Source: Nocardioides marmoriginsengisoli (GTDB taxonomy: Bacteria; Actinomycetota; Actinomycetes; Propionibacteriales; Nocardioidaceae). Taken from it: DNA of 64,000 nt. The stretch covers positions 155,099 to 219,098 of the forward strand of contig NZ_RJSE01000003.1 of the NCBI RefSeq assembly GCF_003725695.1, given 5' to 3'. Positions 31,687 to 40,146 of the stretch are shown here, one piece after another. Position numbers and translations under genes: made by a program. The notes beneath the pieces were generated by a model. The model saw only the letters and a program-made list of their open reading frames with translations, did not search any database and was not told the DNA's origin. Position 1 is the first letter of the stretch. Each line of letters starts with the position of its first letter.

Positions 31687-32439
31687 ATGTTCATCGGGAC
31701 AGGAACCGTCGTCAACGCGACCACCGTTCTCGTGGGCAGCGGCCTCGGCGTCCTGATCGGCCACCGGCTCCCGTTGCGGACCCGGAGCGTCGTCACCGAC
31801 GCGCTCGGTCTGGTCACCCTGCTGATCGCTGCCTCGTCGGCCTTCGCCGTCTCCGACGACGCGTTCTCGGACGCGGTCGGCGGCTCGGCACCGATGCTGA
31901 TCGTGCTCGGCGCGCTGCTGATCGGCGCGATCATCGGGTCGCTCGCCCGGATCGAGGACCGGCTCGAAGGCCTCGGCGACGTCCTGCAGCGCCGGCTGAG
32001 CCGTGGCGGGACGGAGGACCACGCCGGCCGGGACCGGTTCATCCAGGGCTTCATGACCGCTTCCCTGGTCTTCTGCGTCGGCCCGCTGACCATCCTCGGC
32101 TCGATCACCGAAGGAATCGGCGAGGGCTCGGACCAGCTGCTGCTGAAGTCCGCGCTCGACGGGTTCGCGTCGATCGCGTTCGCCGCCGCGTTCGGCTGGG
32201 GCGTCGCGGCCAGCGTGCTGACCCTGGTCCTCATCCAGGGGTCGCTGACCGCCCTCGGCGCCGCGCTCGGCGACTTCCTCCCGGAGGCGCACCTGGCCGC
32301 CCTGACGGCGACCGGCGGCCTGCTGCTGGTCGGGGTGGCGCTGCGGCTGCTGGAGATCAAGCAGCTGAAGGTCGGTGACCTGCTGCCGGCCCTGCTGATC
32401 GCACCGTTGCTGACCGAGCTGGTGATCCAGCTCCGCTGA
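31687..32439 (+). CDS. DUF554 family membrane protein
   Basis: A 250-residue DUF554 protein. The hallmark N-terminus MFIGTGTVVNATTVLVGSGL continues into GVLIGHRLPLRTRS; further spans follow at APMLIVLGALLIGAIIGSLA, FMTASLVFCVGPLTILGSI, the family's most conserved part (here FVQ-like FIQGFMTASLVFCVGP), AFAAAFGWGVAASVLTLVLI and HLAALTATGGLLLVGVALRL. About seven spans. The family is widespread and of unknown transport or enzymatic role (Bacillus YdfK/YqgA type). The ATG at 31687 has a GGGTCGGAG ribosome site. It converges on the liv operon with only 9 bp between stops. Confidence 0.9.
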   Translation: MFIGTGTVVNATTVLVGSGLGVLIGHRLPLRTRSVVTDALGLVTLLIAASSAFAVSDDAFSDAVGGSAPMLIVLGALLIGAIIGSLARIEDRLEGLGDVLQRRLSRGGTEDHAGRDRFIQGFMTASLVFCVGPLTILGSITEGIGEGSDQLLLKSALDGFASIAFAAAFGWGVAASVLTLVLIQGSLTALGAALGDFLPEAHLAALTATGGLLLVGVALRLLEIKQLKVGDLLPALLIAPLLTELVIQLR

Positions 32440-32448
32440 CGGCCCGGG

Positions 32449-33741
32449 TCAGACGTCGCCGCCCAGGTACGCCGCCTTGACGCTGTCGTCCACGGCGAGC
32501 TCGGCTCCGGTCCCCGACCTGACGATCTCGCCGGTCTCCAGGACGTGCGCGGTGTGGGCGCGCTTGAGCGCCTGCGCGGCGTTCTGCTCGACGAGCAGCA
32601 CGGTGGTGCCCTGGTTGTTGATCTCGGTGATGATCGAGAAGATCTGCTGGATCAGCTTCGGCGCCAACCCCATCGACGGCTCGTCGAGCAGCACCAGACG
32701 AGGCTTGGCCATCAGCGCCCTGCCGATCGCCAGCATCTGCTGCTCACCGCCCGACATGCTGCCGGCGGCCTGCCTCTCGCGCTCCTTCAACCGCGGGAAG
32801 AGGTCGAAGACCCGGTCCAGGTCCGACCTGTAAGCGGCCGTCTTGCGATCGCGACGGACGAATGCGCCCATGTCGAGATTCTCCAGGACCGTCATCCCCG
32901 GGAAGCACCCGCGACCCTCCGGCGACTGGCTCAGGCCCAGCAGCACCCGCTCGTACGGCGGCAGGTAGGTGATGTCCTTGCCGTCCAGCAGGATCTGACC
33001 GGCACGCACCTTGCGCAGACCCGAGATCGTCTTCAGCGTCGTGGTCTTGCCGGCACCGTTGGCACCGATCAAGGTGGCGATGGTGCCCTCCTCGACCCCG
33101 AAGCTGATGTCGCGGATCGCCTCGATGTGCCCGTAGTTCACGCAGAGGCCGCGGACCTCCAGCAGCGTCCCGGCGGTCGAGGCGCTGCTGACATCGGCAA
33201 CGGCCGCGATCCGGGACTCGGCCGCGGCCTGCGCGGCGGCCACCGTCTCGCGCACCTCACCGGGAGCGCCGGCGACAGCCACGGTCGACACGATCTTGTC
33301 GGCGAAGGTCTGCCGCTTGTCGTCCCAGAGCGGCCACAGGAATCCGAGGAGCAGCGGGACCGCGTCGAGCACGTGGGCGAAGTAGCGCGCGACCGCACGA
33401 CCGGCGCCGATGGGCTCCTGCGTGCTCAGGTCCAGCACGCTGTAGCCGGCGAGCTCGCGGCCGATGCTGCTCCCGGTGCGACCGAACCGGAACACCTCGT
33501 TCCAGACGAGCAGACCGATGCTCGCGACGGCACCGATGATCGCGCTCACGATGCCGACGACGACCGCTGCTCCGGACCTCTCCGCGAGCTGCGATCCGAA
33601 CAGGAAGACCAGATAGGTGGGCACGAGGACCAGGGTGTCCGCCACCCGGGCTCCCAGGCGGGGCAGCCAGCCGATGTACGGCAGCACGTCCGTCACCGGC
33701 ACGCTGGTCGGCGTACCGGCAGCACTTGATTCAGGACGCAT
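32449..33741 (-). CDS. livF: RDD-domain/LivF fusion: branched-chain amino acid ABC transporter ATPase
   Basis: A 430-residue protein, about 195 residues longer than normal LivF. Residues about 20-165 are an RDD membrane domain: the first helix starts PRLGARVADTLVLVPTYLVF with its R-D pair, a second helix follows, and GRTGSSIGRELAGYSVLDL plus RYFAHVLDAVPLLLGFLW and WDDKRQTFADKIVST complete it. After a 25-residue alanine-rich linker, residues 191-430 are a full LivF ATPase: Walker A LIGANGAGKTTTLK, Q-loop, signature MSGGEQQMLAIGRA, Walker B PRLVLLDEPSMGLAP and the switch His region LLVEQNAAQALKRA. It overlaps livG by 11 bp and is last in the operon. The fusion would tether this ATPase to the membrane. 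Confidence 0.9.
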   Translation of the reverse strand: MRPESSAAGTPTSVPVTDVLPYIGWLPRLGARVADTLVLVPTYLVFLFGSQLAERSGAAVVVGIVSAIIGAVASIGLLVWNEVFRFGRTGSSIGRELAGYSVLDLSTQEPIGAGRAVARYFAHVLDAVPLLLGFLWPLWDDKRQTFADKIVSTVAVAGAPGEVRETVAAAQAAAESRIAAVADVSSASTAGTLLEVRGLCVNYGHIEAIRDISFGVEEGTIATLIGANGAGKTTTLKTISGLRKVRAGQILLDGKDITYLPPYERVLLGLSQSPEGRGCFPGMTVLENLDMGAFVRRDRKTAAYRSDLDRVFDLFPRLKERERQAAGSMSGGEQQMLAIGRALMAKPRLVLLDEPSMGLAPKLIQQIFSIITEINNQGTTVLLVEQNAAQALKRAHTAHVLETGEIVRSGTGAELAVDDSVKAAYLGGDV

Positions 33742-34516
33742 CTTCTTCGTCCACTCCCAGGTAGGCCGCGATCACCGCGGGGTTGTCACGAATTTCCGAC
33801 GGCACGCCCTCGGCGATCTTCCGGCCGAACTCGAGGACCACGATCCGGTCGGTCACGCCCATCACCAGGCGCATGTCGTGCTCGATCAGCAGGACCGTGT
33901 AGCCCTCGTCGCGGACCCGGCGGATCAGCTCCATCAGCCGCAGCTTCTCGGCCGGGTTGAAGCCTGCCGCCGGCTCGTCGAGGCAGAGCAGCTTGGGACC
34001 GGTCGCCATCGCGCGGGCGATCTCGAGGCGGCGCTGATCGCCGTACGAGAGGTTCGAGGCGAGCTCGTCGTGCCGCGCCCTGATCCCGACGATCTCGAGG
34101 ATCTCCTTGGCCCGAGCCGTCGAGGCGGCCTCGGTGCGCCGGTGCCGCGGCAGCCGGAAGAGGGCGTCGAAGAATCCGACCTTGCTGTGCGCGTCGGCGC
34201 CGACCATCACGTTCTCGAGCACCGTCATCGACTTGAACAGCCGGATGTTCTGGAACGTGCGGGCGATGCCGAGCTTGGTGATCTTGTGCCGCTTCAGCCT
34301 GGTCAGCACCTTGCCGTCGAACCGGACCTGGCCGGACGTCGCCTGGTAGACCCCGGTCATCACGTTGAAGCAGGTGGTCTTGCCGGCACCGTTCGGCCCG
34401 ATCAGACCGAGGATCTCGCCCTCGCGGATGTCGAAGGTCACCGAGTCGAGCGCGGTGAGACCACCGAACCTGATCGTGACGTTGTCGACCTCGAGCAGCG
34501 CCTTCGGCCCCGTCAT
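33731..34516 (-). CDS. livG: branched-chain amino acid ABC transporter ATP-binding protein LivG
   Basis: A 261-residue ABC ATPase. Walker A is [14 protein letters not shown] near residue 36, the signature is [16 protein letters not shown], Walker B is [15 protein letters not shown] and the switch His lies in [14 protein letters not shown]. Length, the extended insert between Walker A and the signature, and the C-terminal [12 protein letters not shown] are typical of LivG. It pairs with LivF on the cytoplasmic face of the LivHM permease to power uptake of leucine, isoleucine and valine or related amides. The ATG at 34514-34516 overlaps the livM stop (4 bp). Confidence 0.93.
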   Translation of the reverse strand: MTGPKALLEVDNVTIRFGGLTALDSVTFDIREGEILGLIGPNGAGKTTCFNVMTGVYQATSGQVRFDGKVLTRLKRHKITKLGIARTFQNIRLFKSMTVLENVMVGADAHSKVGFFDALFRLPRHRRTEAASTARAKEILEIVGIRARHDELASNLSYGDQRRLEIARAMATGPKLLCLDEPAAGFNPAEKLRLMELIRRVRDEGYTVLLIEHDMRLVMGVTDRIVVLEFGRKIAEGVPSEIRDNPAVIAAYLGVDEEDAS

Positions 34517-35727
34517 GCCAGTCCCCCTTCGAGCTCGCCCTCTTCGAGCGCGTCTATCTCGGCCTCGGCCGCCTTGGCCCGTCTGGTGCGTCTCGGCGGC
34601 AGCAGGCCCTCGGGGCGCCAGACCGCCAGCACGGTCAGCGCGAGCCCGAAGATGAGCAGGCGATAGTCGGCGAAGTCGCGGAAGCGTTCGGGCAGGTAGG
34701 CGACGAGCGCACCACCGGCGATCGCTCCCCACCTGTTGCCGGAGCCGCCGACGATCACCGCGGCGACGAAGAGCATGGAGAGCAGCAGCGGGAAGCTGTC
34801 CGGACTGATGTAGCCGCTCTGCCCGCTGGCGTAGAACGAGCCGGAGAGCCCGCCGATGGCGGCACCGAGCGCGAAGGCCATCAGCTTGTACTTGAAGGTC
34901 GGCACGCCCATCAGCTCGGCGGCGTCCTCGTCCTCGCGGGTGGCTTCCCAGGCACGGCCGACGCGGCTCGCCTTCACCAGCCGGTCGCCGATCAGGACCA
35001 GGATCAACGCGGTCAGGATCAGCCAGTAGTAGGGAATCGCATCCGCCGCGCCGAAGGCCAGCACGGCCGTCTTGTGCTGGGTGTCGAGCGACGGGATCAG
35101 TCCGTCCCACTCCAGTCGCGGCACCTCGAAGAGACCGCCCTTGTCGAACGGCGGCTGGGGTGCGGCGCCGATCGTGTTCGGGTGCGCGATGTCCTTGATC
35201 CCCGCCGAGGCACCGAGCCACTCGATGTTCTTGACGCAGATCCGGATGATCTCACCGAAACCCAGGGTGACGATGGCAAGGTAGTCGCCGCGCACGCGCA
35301 GCGTCGGCGCGCCGAGCAGCACCCCGGTGACCATCGTGACGGCGATCGCCACCGGCAGCGCCAGGAAGAACGGCCAGCTCCAGTGGTACGACGTGAGCAC
35401 GCCGGTGGTGTACGCGCCGACGCAGTAGAAGCCGACGTAGCCGAGGTCGAGGAGGCCGGCGTACCCGATCACCACGTTCAGGCCGACCGCGACCAGGGCG
35501 AACGCGGCAACGCTGAACATCACGCCGCCGAAGTCGATCTGGTCGGTGGTGAAGAACGGCGGCCGGATCAGCGGGAGCGCGTAGACGAAGACCAGTGCCG
35601 CCGCCAGCCCGAGCGCTTTGATGATCGTGGGCTGGCTGTTGTAGCGCTCGACGATCACGTCCCAGCGCTTGCCGAGCGTGACCAGGGAGGTGCCGCCGGC
35701 GGAGGTGGGCGTTGTCGTCGTACTCAT
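34513..35727 (-). CDS. livM: branched-chain amino acid ABC transporter permease LivM
   Basis: A 404-residue permease. I begin at the ATG at 35725-35727 ([12 protein letters not shown]), which overlaps the livH stop as ATGA; the longer upstream reading is out of keeping with the family. About ten spans are visible, and the LivM hallmark [20 protein letters not shown] is near residue 80, with [20 protein letters not shown] (EAA-like coupling loop) near 270 and [20 protein letters not shown] near 340. The C-terminus is a charged cytoplasmic tail rich in Glu ([17 protein letters not shown]). It forms the membrane channel with LivH. Confidence 0.93.
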   Translation of the reverse strand: MSTTTTPTSAGGTSLVTLGKRWDVIVERYNSQPTIIKALGLAAALVFVYALPLIRPPFFTTDQIDFGGVMFSVAAFALVAVGLNVVIGYAGLLDLGYVGFYCVGAYTTGVLTSYHWSWPFFLALPVAIAVTMVTGVLLGAPTLRVRGDYLAIVTLGFGEIIRICVKNIEWLGASAGIKDIAHPNTIGAAPQPPFDKGGLFEVPRLEWDGLIPSLDTQHKTAVLAFGAADAIPYYWLILTALILVLIGDRLVKASRVGRAWEATREDEDAAELMGVPTFKYKLMAFALGAAIGGLSGSFYASGQSGYISPDSFPLLLSMLFVAAVIVGGSGNRWGAIAGGALVAYLPERFRDFADYRLLIFGLALTVLAVWRPEGLLPPRRTRRAKAAEAEIDALEEGELEGGLA

Positions 35728-36755
35728 GCGCGCGCCTTTCCGAGGGACTCGCCCAGGAGACCGGACGGTCGGACCAGCAGGATCAGCACGAGCAGCACGA
35801 ACGCGGTCACGTCCTTCCACTCCGAGCCGAAGACGGCCGAGCCCCAGGCCTCCATCATGCCCAGGATCAGACCGCCGAGCAGGGCCCCGCGCAGGTTGCC
35901 GATGCCGCCCATGACGGCTGCGGTGAACGCCTTCACGCCGAGGATGAATCCCGCGTTCTGCCGGGTGGAGCCGATCTTCATCATGTAGAGGGTGGCCGCG
36001 ACACCGGCCATCAGCCCGCCGATCAGGAAGGTGACCTGAACGACCCGGGTCGAGTTCACGCCCATCAGGGCGGCCGCCTCGGGGTCCTGGGCGGTCGCGC
36101 GGATGCCGCGCCCGAACTTGGTCCGCCGGACGAACTGGTCCAGCGCGACCATCATGGCGAGCGCGGCGAACACGACCACCAGGTCGATGTCCTTCACGGT
36201 GTAGCCACCGATGTCGAACAGGTCCTTCGGCTGGATCGTGACCGGGTTGGAGTAGACGTCACGAGCCTTCTCGGGCGAGACGTAGTTCGCGAGGTTGTCG
36301 TCGAGACCGACCCAGCCCGCGAACCGGTCGCGCAGGCCCATCGCCTCCGCCAGCGCGAACGACGCGCCGATCGCCGAGATCAGCGCGATCAGCTTGGGTG
36401 CGTTCTTGTTGATCAGCGGCCGGTAGGCGAAGCGCTCGAGGAGCAGCGCCACCGCTGCCGAGACGAGCATCGCCGCCAGCAGCGCGACCAGGAGTATGGG
36501 AAGCGCCTCGCCGAGACTCTGGGACACCGAGTCGGTGCCGTGCAGGAACACGAAGGTCCATGCCACCGCGAAGGTGCCGTACATGAAGACTTCGGAGTGC
36601 GCGAAGTTGATCAGCTGGAGGACGCCGTAGACCATCGTGTAGCCCAGCGCGATCAGCGCGTAGATCGCACCGAAGACCAATCCGCCGATCGTGTAGTCCA
36701 GAAACGAGCTCAGGCTGCCGAACAGGTTGCCGAACTCCACCGCAAGGACGTTCAA
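35724..36755 (-). CDS. livH: branched-chain amino acid ABC transporter permease LivH
   Basis: A 343-residue permease with about eight spans. The family block GGLVFGAIYALIALGYTMVY continues into GVLQLINFAHSEVFMYG near residue 25-55, and the EAA-like loop RATAQDPEAAALMGVNSTRV is near 220, followed by AFTAAVMGGIGNLRGALLGG. The likely start is TTG at 36753-36755, because a GGGAGAGGAA ribosome site precedes it by about 6 bp; a GTG five codons in is the alternative. It forms the channel with LivM and is separated from the upstream binding-protein gene by 88 bp that hold a strong hairpin. Confidence 0.93.
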   Translation of the reverse strand: MNVLAVEFGNLFGSLSSFLDYTIGGLVFGAIYALIALGYTMVYGVLQLINFAHSEVFMYGTFAVAWTFVFLHGTDSVSQSLGEALPILLVALLAAMLVSAAVALLLERFAYRPLINKNAPKLIALISAIGASFALAEAMGLRDRFAGWVGLDDNLANYVSPEKARDVYSNPVTIQPKDLFDIGGYTVKDIDLVVVFAALAMMVALDQFVRRTKFGRGIRATAQDPEAAALMGVNSTRVVQVTFLIGGLMAGVAATLYMMKIGSTRQNAGFILGVKAFTAAVMGGIGNLRGALLGGLILGMMEAWGSAVFGSEWKDVTAFVLLVLILLVRPSGLLGESLGKARA

Positions 36756-36781
36756 GAAGGTTCCTCTCCCCCAGGCTGATC

Positions 36782-36815
36782 GGCTGCGGCCGGAGGTCGC
36801 CCTCCGGCCGCAGCC
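36782..36815 (-). other. intercistronic hairpin between livK and livH
   Basis: Perfect 15-bp stem (GGCTGCGGCCGGAGG with its complement) around a TCGC loop, in the 88-bp gap after the binding-protein gene. No U tract follows on the minus strand, so it is more likely a partial terminator or 3'-end stabiliser that raises binding-protein over permease levels, as is usual in such operons. Confidence 0.7.
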
Positions 36816-36843
36816 TTCATTCAGTGCTCAGTCGATCGGTTCG

Positions 36844-37980
36844 TTACTCGATCGGCTCGGGGTTCTCGACATCCATCACGCCGTCCTTGACGAAGTAGGC
36901 GTAGATCTTGGACTCCTTGATGTCGCCCTTGTCGTCGAAGGCGATCGGTCCGCTGATGCCGTCGGCGTTGGTGTAGCTGCCGATGAACTTGTTGATGTCC
37001 TCGCTGGACTCGGCGCCGTCCTCGAGCGCCGCCAGGAAGATGTTCGTGGCGTCGTACGACTGGGTCGCGTACAGACCCGTCGCCTCGAAGCCCGCGGGGG
37101 CGGGACCGGCCGGAGCCGACAGGACCGCACCGTTGGCGGCGTCAGCACCGGCGACCTTGACGAAGTTCGGGTCCTGAGAACCGTCACCCGACATGAACGT
37201 GCCCTTGAAGCCACCCTGACGCAGCTGCTTGGCGAGCAGGCCGGCCTCGGTGTAGTAACCGCCGTAGAACACGGCGTCGGCACCGGAGTTCTTGATGCTG
37301 GTCACCACGGCGGACATGTTGGTGTCACCGACGGAGATCTGGTCGGAGTCGACCATCGCGCTGCCGAGCGCGGTCTTGACCGTGCCCGCCAGGCCCTTGC
37401 TGTAGTCCTGGCCGTCGTCGACGACGAAGACCTTGGTGGCACCAGCCGTCTCGGTCAGGTACTTGGCGTCCGCCTTGCCCTGGGCGTCGTCGTTGCCGAT
37501 GACCCGGTGCCAGGTGGTCCAACCCTGCTGGGTGATGGTCACGTTGGTGGCCGACGGGGAGATCGACGGCAGGCCGGCCTCGAAGAACGTCTTGCCGGTG
37601 GCCAGCGACTCACCCGAGAAGCCGGGGCCGATCAGGCCGAAGATCGAGTCGTCGTTGATGATCTGGGTCGCGAGGGCCGGAGCCTTGTCGGGGCTGCCCT
37701 GCGAGTCGAACTCCTTCAGGGTCACCTTGCAGTCCGCGTTCTTGGCGTTGTACTCCTTCAGCGCCAGGTCGATGCCGTTGACCATGTTCTGGCCGAGGGC
37801 ACCGGCGTCGCCGGTCAGAGCGCCGAGGAAGGCGAGGCTCTTGCCGCAGAGAGCGCTCCCGCTCGCGCTGCCGTTGTCCTTGTCCTTGTCGCCGTCGTCC
37901 GAGCCACAGGCGCTCAGCGTCAGGGCGGCAACGCCGGCAAGCGCGACTACGCCGCGCAGGGTCTTCTTGGAACGGATCAT
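36844..37980 (-). CDS. livK: branched-chain amino acid ABC transporter substrate-binding lipoprotein
   Basis: A 378-residue lipoprotein receptor (Leu/Ile/Val-binding family, type I periplasmic-binding fold). The signal peptide ends in a lipobox LSAC with Cys at residue 25, followed by a Ser/Asp/Lys linker. Family stretches are LAFLGALTGDAGALGQNMVN, GIDLALKEYNAKNADCKVTL, FGLIGPGFSGESLATG and VFYGGYYTEAGLLAKQLRQ. An ideal ribosome site (GGAGGAAAG) stands 5 bp before the ATG. It is the first gene of the liv operon and delivers substrate to LivHMGF from outside the membrane. The exact ligand (branched-chain amino acid, amide or urea) cannot be read from sequence. Confidence 0.93.
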   Translation of the reverse strand: MIRSKKTLRGVVALAGVAALTLSACGSDDGDKDKDNGSASGSALCGKSLAFLGALTGDAGALGQNMVNGIDLALKEYNAKNADCKVTLKEFDSQGSPDKAPALATQIINDDSIFGLIGPGFSGESLATGKTFFEAGLPSISPSATNVTITQQGWTTWHRVIGNDDAQGKADAKYLTETAGATKVFVVDDGQDYSKGLAGTVKTALGSAMVDSDQISVGDTNMSAVVTSIKNSGADAVFYGGYYTEAGLLAKQLRQGGFKGTFMSGDGSQDPNFVKVAGADAANGAVLSAPAGPAPAGFEATGLYATQSYDATNIFLAALEDGAESSEDINKFIGSYTNADGISGPIAFDDKGDIKESKIYAYFVKDGVMDVENPEPIE

Positions 37981-38166
37981 CTTTCCTCCGCATTCGGGGT
38001 GGATGCGGATCGAGCGCCCAGAGGAGCCCGATCAGCGGTTTTGGGGGACGCTAGCACCGGAGAATCCGTTGCGGGGCGTGCGCGAAGGACTGATTCGGAC
38101 CGTTGCCAAGTTGTGACGAAAGCCTCGTTCACCGCGACGCGGCCACCGGGCGAGCGGACTAGTCCC

Positions 38167-38769
38167 TCAGGACGGCTCGATGCCGTGCTCGACGACGCCG
38201 TCGGCGACCTCGCGCATCGACAGGCGCAGATCCATCGCGGTCTTTTGGATCCACCGGAACGCGTCCGGCTCGCTCAGGCCGAGCTTCTCCTGGAGAACGC
38301 CCTTCGCCTTGTCGACGACCTTGCGGGTCTCCAGGCGCTCGGAGAGGTCGGCGACCTCGGCCTCGAGCAGCTGCAGCTCGGCGAACCGGCTCACCGCCAT
38401 CTCGATCGCCGGCACCAGGTCGGACTTGCCGAACGGCTTGACCAAGTAGGCCATCGCACCCGCGTCCCGGGCCCGCTCGACCAGGTCTCGCTGGCTGAAC
38501 GCGGTCAGCATCACGACCGGCGCGATCCGCTGGGAGGCGATCCGCTCGGCCGCGGCGATCCCGTCGAGCCGCGGCATCTTCACGTCAAGGATCACCAGGT
38601 CCGGACGGAGCTCCTCGGTCCGGGCGATCGCCTGCTCACCGTCCTCGACGGCCGCCACCACGTCGTACCCCTCCTCGGCCAGCATCTCGGCGAGGTCGAG
38701 GCGGATCAGGGACTCGTCCTCGGCGATGACGACCCGGCGTTTCGGGGCAGCGGCGGGAGTCTCGGTCAC
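38167..38769 (-). CDS. ANTAR-domain response regulator (PdtaR type)
   Basis: A 200-residue two-domain regulator. Residues 10-125 are a receiver: acidic pocket EDES near residue 17, phosphorylated Asp in LVILDVKMPRLDG near 60, and the Thr and Lys of MLTAFSQ and YLVKPFG. Residues about 135-195 are an ANTAR RNA-binding domain (RKVVDKAKGVLQEKLGLSEP, DAFRWIQKTAMDLRLSM). ANTAR proteins bind paired hairpins in nascent RNA to prevent termination. In mycobacteria the orthologue PdtaR (Rv1626) sits in this same chromosomal segment close to polA and works with the histidine kinase PdtaS, which is not in the window. GTG at 38767-38769 is the start; the tRNA gene is 76 bp away on the other strand. Confidence 0.93.
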   Translation of the reverse strand: MTETPAAAPKRRVVIAEDESLIRLDLAEMLAEEGYDVVAAVEDGEQAIARTEELRPDLVILDVKMPRLDGIAAAERIASQRIAPVVMLTAFSQRDLVERARDAGAMAYLVKPFGKSDLVPAIEMAVSRFAELQLLEAEVADLSERLETRKVVDKAKGVLQEKLGLSEPDAFRWIQKTAMDLRLSMREVADGVVEHGIEPS

Positions 38770-38845
38770 GGGCCACAGGTTACTAGTCGGCGTACCGGGG
38801 TGACGTCGAGAGGTCGGTGATCCGGTACCGTTTGCGGCTGCTGCC

Positions 38846-38921
38846 GCCCCGATAGCCCAACGGCAGAGGCAATGTGCTCAAACCACATCCAGTGTGGGTT
38901 CGAATCCCACTCGGGGCACCA
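38846..38921 (+). tRNA. tRNA with anticodon CAA (Leu), class I shape
   Basis: A 76-nt tRNA with encoded CCA. The acceptor stem GCCCCGA/TCGGGGC pairs fully; the anticodon stem ATGTG/CACAT encloses CTCAAAC, placing the anticodon CAA at 38879-38881; the T arm is GTGGG-TTCGAAT-CCCAC. The variable loop is only 5 nt (38889-38893), whereas bacterial tRNA-Leu normally has a long variable arm. The three-pair D stem, D-loop GGCAGA and discriminator A73 do resemble tRNA-Leu. Anticodon assignment is secure; charging identity is less so. Confidence 0.88.
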
Positions 38922-38967
38922 CTGTCGGTCCACGACACGACCGCTCTTGTCGGCGAGAAGGTCCGAC

Positions 38968-40146
38968 CTACAACGACGCCAGCGCCGACACCGGCGACTC
39001 CCGGCTCGCCCGGACTGCCGGGTACAACCCGGCAAGACTGCCCACCACCGCCGTCAGCCCGATCCCGAGCGCACCGACCCAGACCGGGAGCGCCGGCGGC
39101 ACCCCCTGTGCCCGCGACCAGTACGCGGTGACCAGGGATCCCAGCACGACTCCCCCGACCCCGCCGGCGACTGACATCAGCAGCGACTCGGCCAGGAACT
39201 GGATCGCGATGTGCGGACGGGTCGCGCCCAGGGCGCGGCGGAGGCCGATCTCCGAACGGCGCTCGATGCTGGCGATGATCATCGTGTTCGAGACCCCGAT
39301 CCCGCCGACCAGCAGCCCGACCGCCGCCAGCCCGAGCAGCAGCTGGTCCAGGGCGTCGTCCGCGGCGAGCTTGGCCTCGAGGGCCGACGACGGCCGGGAG
39401 ACCGAGACCAGCTCCGGGCTCTCCGGCGCGGCGGTCGCCGGGACCACGTCACTGACCGCTGCGACCCGGTCCTCGTCGGTGCGCACGTAGACGCTGGTCG
39501 CGGTGCCGTCGGACCCGAAGTACTGCTGCGCCGAGCCTGCCGGGAGCATCACCGCCGGGTCGAGCTCCGGGGCCAGGTCCAGCGGCGCCAGCACGCCGAC
39601 CACCACCGCCCACTGGTCACCGACCCATACCCGGGTGCCCGGCGTCTCGATCCCCAGCCTGCGGGCGGCTGCCGCACCGAGGACCACCGTCGGGTACCTG
39701 CTGCCCGCGGGCGTGAACCAGTGCCCGCGGCTCACCTCACCGCGAACGGTCGCCAGGAGGGTCGTGTCCACGGCCGCCACCACCACGCTGCTGGTCTGTC
39801 CCTCGGGCACGTACGGCGACCGGTAGGCGCCGAGGTCGTCGAGCTGACCAACCGCGCTGGCGGCGGTGACGGGTGCGATCCGGCGGAGCATGGCGGCGGC
39901 CGTCGGCGGCAGCCGGGTCTGCTCCCCGTTCAGGTCCTCGGCCGGCAGCACCGTGAGCAGGTTGGTGCCGAGCCGGTCGAGCTTCTGGTCGAGATCCGCC
40001 TGCGAGGACTGGGCGATGCCGGTGACCGCGACCATCGCCGCCACCCCGATCGCGATGCCCAGTGCGGACAGCAGGAACCGCACCGGGTGCCCGCGCAAAC
40101 CCCGGGCCGCGAGCCGGGCGACGTCACCGGTTCTGAGCCGGCTCAA
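38968..40146 (-). CDS. MacB-like ABC transporter permease
   Basis: A 392-residue FtsX/MacB-type permease. The N-terminal span (HPVRFLLSALGIAIGVAAMV) and three C-terminal spans bracket an extracytoplasmic MacB_PCD domain (about residues 50-270), and the conserved stretch GGIGVSNTMIIASIERRSEI leads into GLRRALGATRPHIAIQFLAE near residue 290-325. The start is TTG at 40144-40146, overlapping the ATPase stop (TTGA); no ATG is available. With the ATPase and adaptor upstream it forms a tripartite-like exporter that in Gram-positives moves peptides, lipoproteins or drugs from the outer face of the membrane. The direction and cargo are inferred from family. Confidence 0.85.
   Translation of the reverse strand: MSRLRTGDVARLAARGLRGHPVRFLLSALGIAIGVAAMVAVTGIAQSSQADLDQKLDRLGTNLLTVLPAEDLNGEQTRLPPTAAAMLRRIAPVTAASAVGQLDDLGAYRSPYVPEGQTSSVVVAAVDTTLLATVRGEVSRGHWFTPAGSRYPTVVLGAAAARRLGIETPGTRVWVGDQWAVVVGVLAPLDLAPELDPAVMLPAGSAQQYFGSDGTATSVYVRTDEDRVAAVSDVVPATAAPESPELVSVSRPSSALEAKLAADDALDQLLLGLAAVGLLVGGIGVSNTMIIASIERRSEIGLRRALGATRPHIAIQFLAESLLMSVAGGVGGVVLGSLVTAYWSRAQGVPPALPVWVGALGIGLTAVVGSLAGLYPAVRASRESPVSALASL

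Noticed and set aside
36727..38820. 697-codon plus-strand open frame across livK and the ANTAR regulator
   Set aside because: Crosses two real minus-strand genes and their intergenic region; the translation is low-complexity and lacks motifs.
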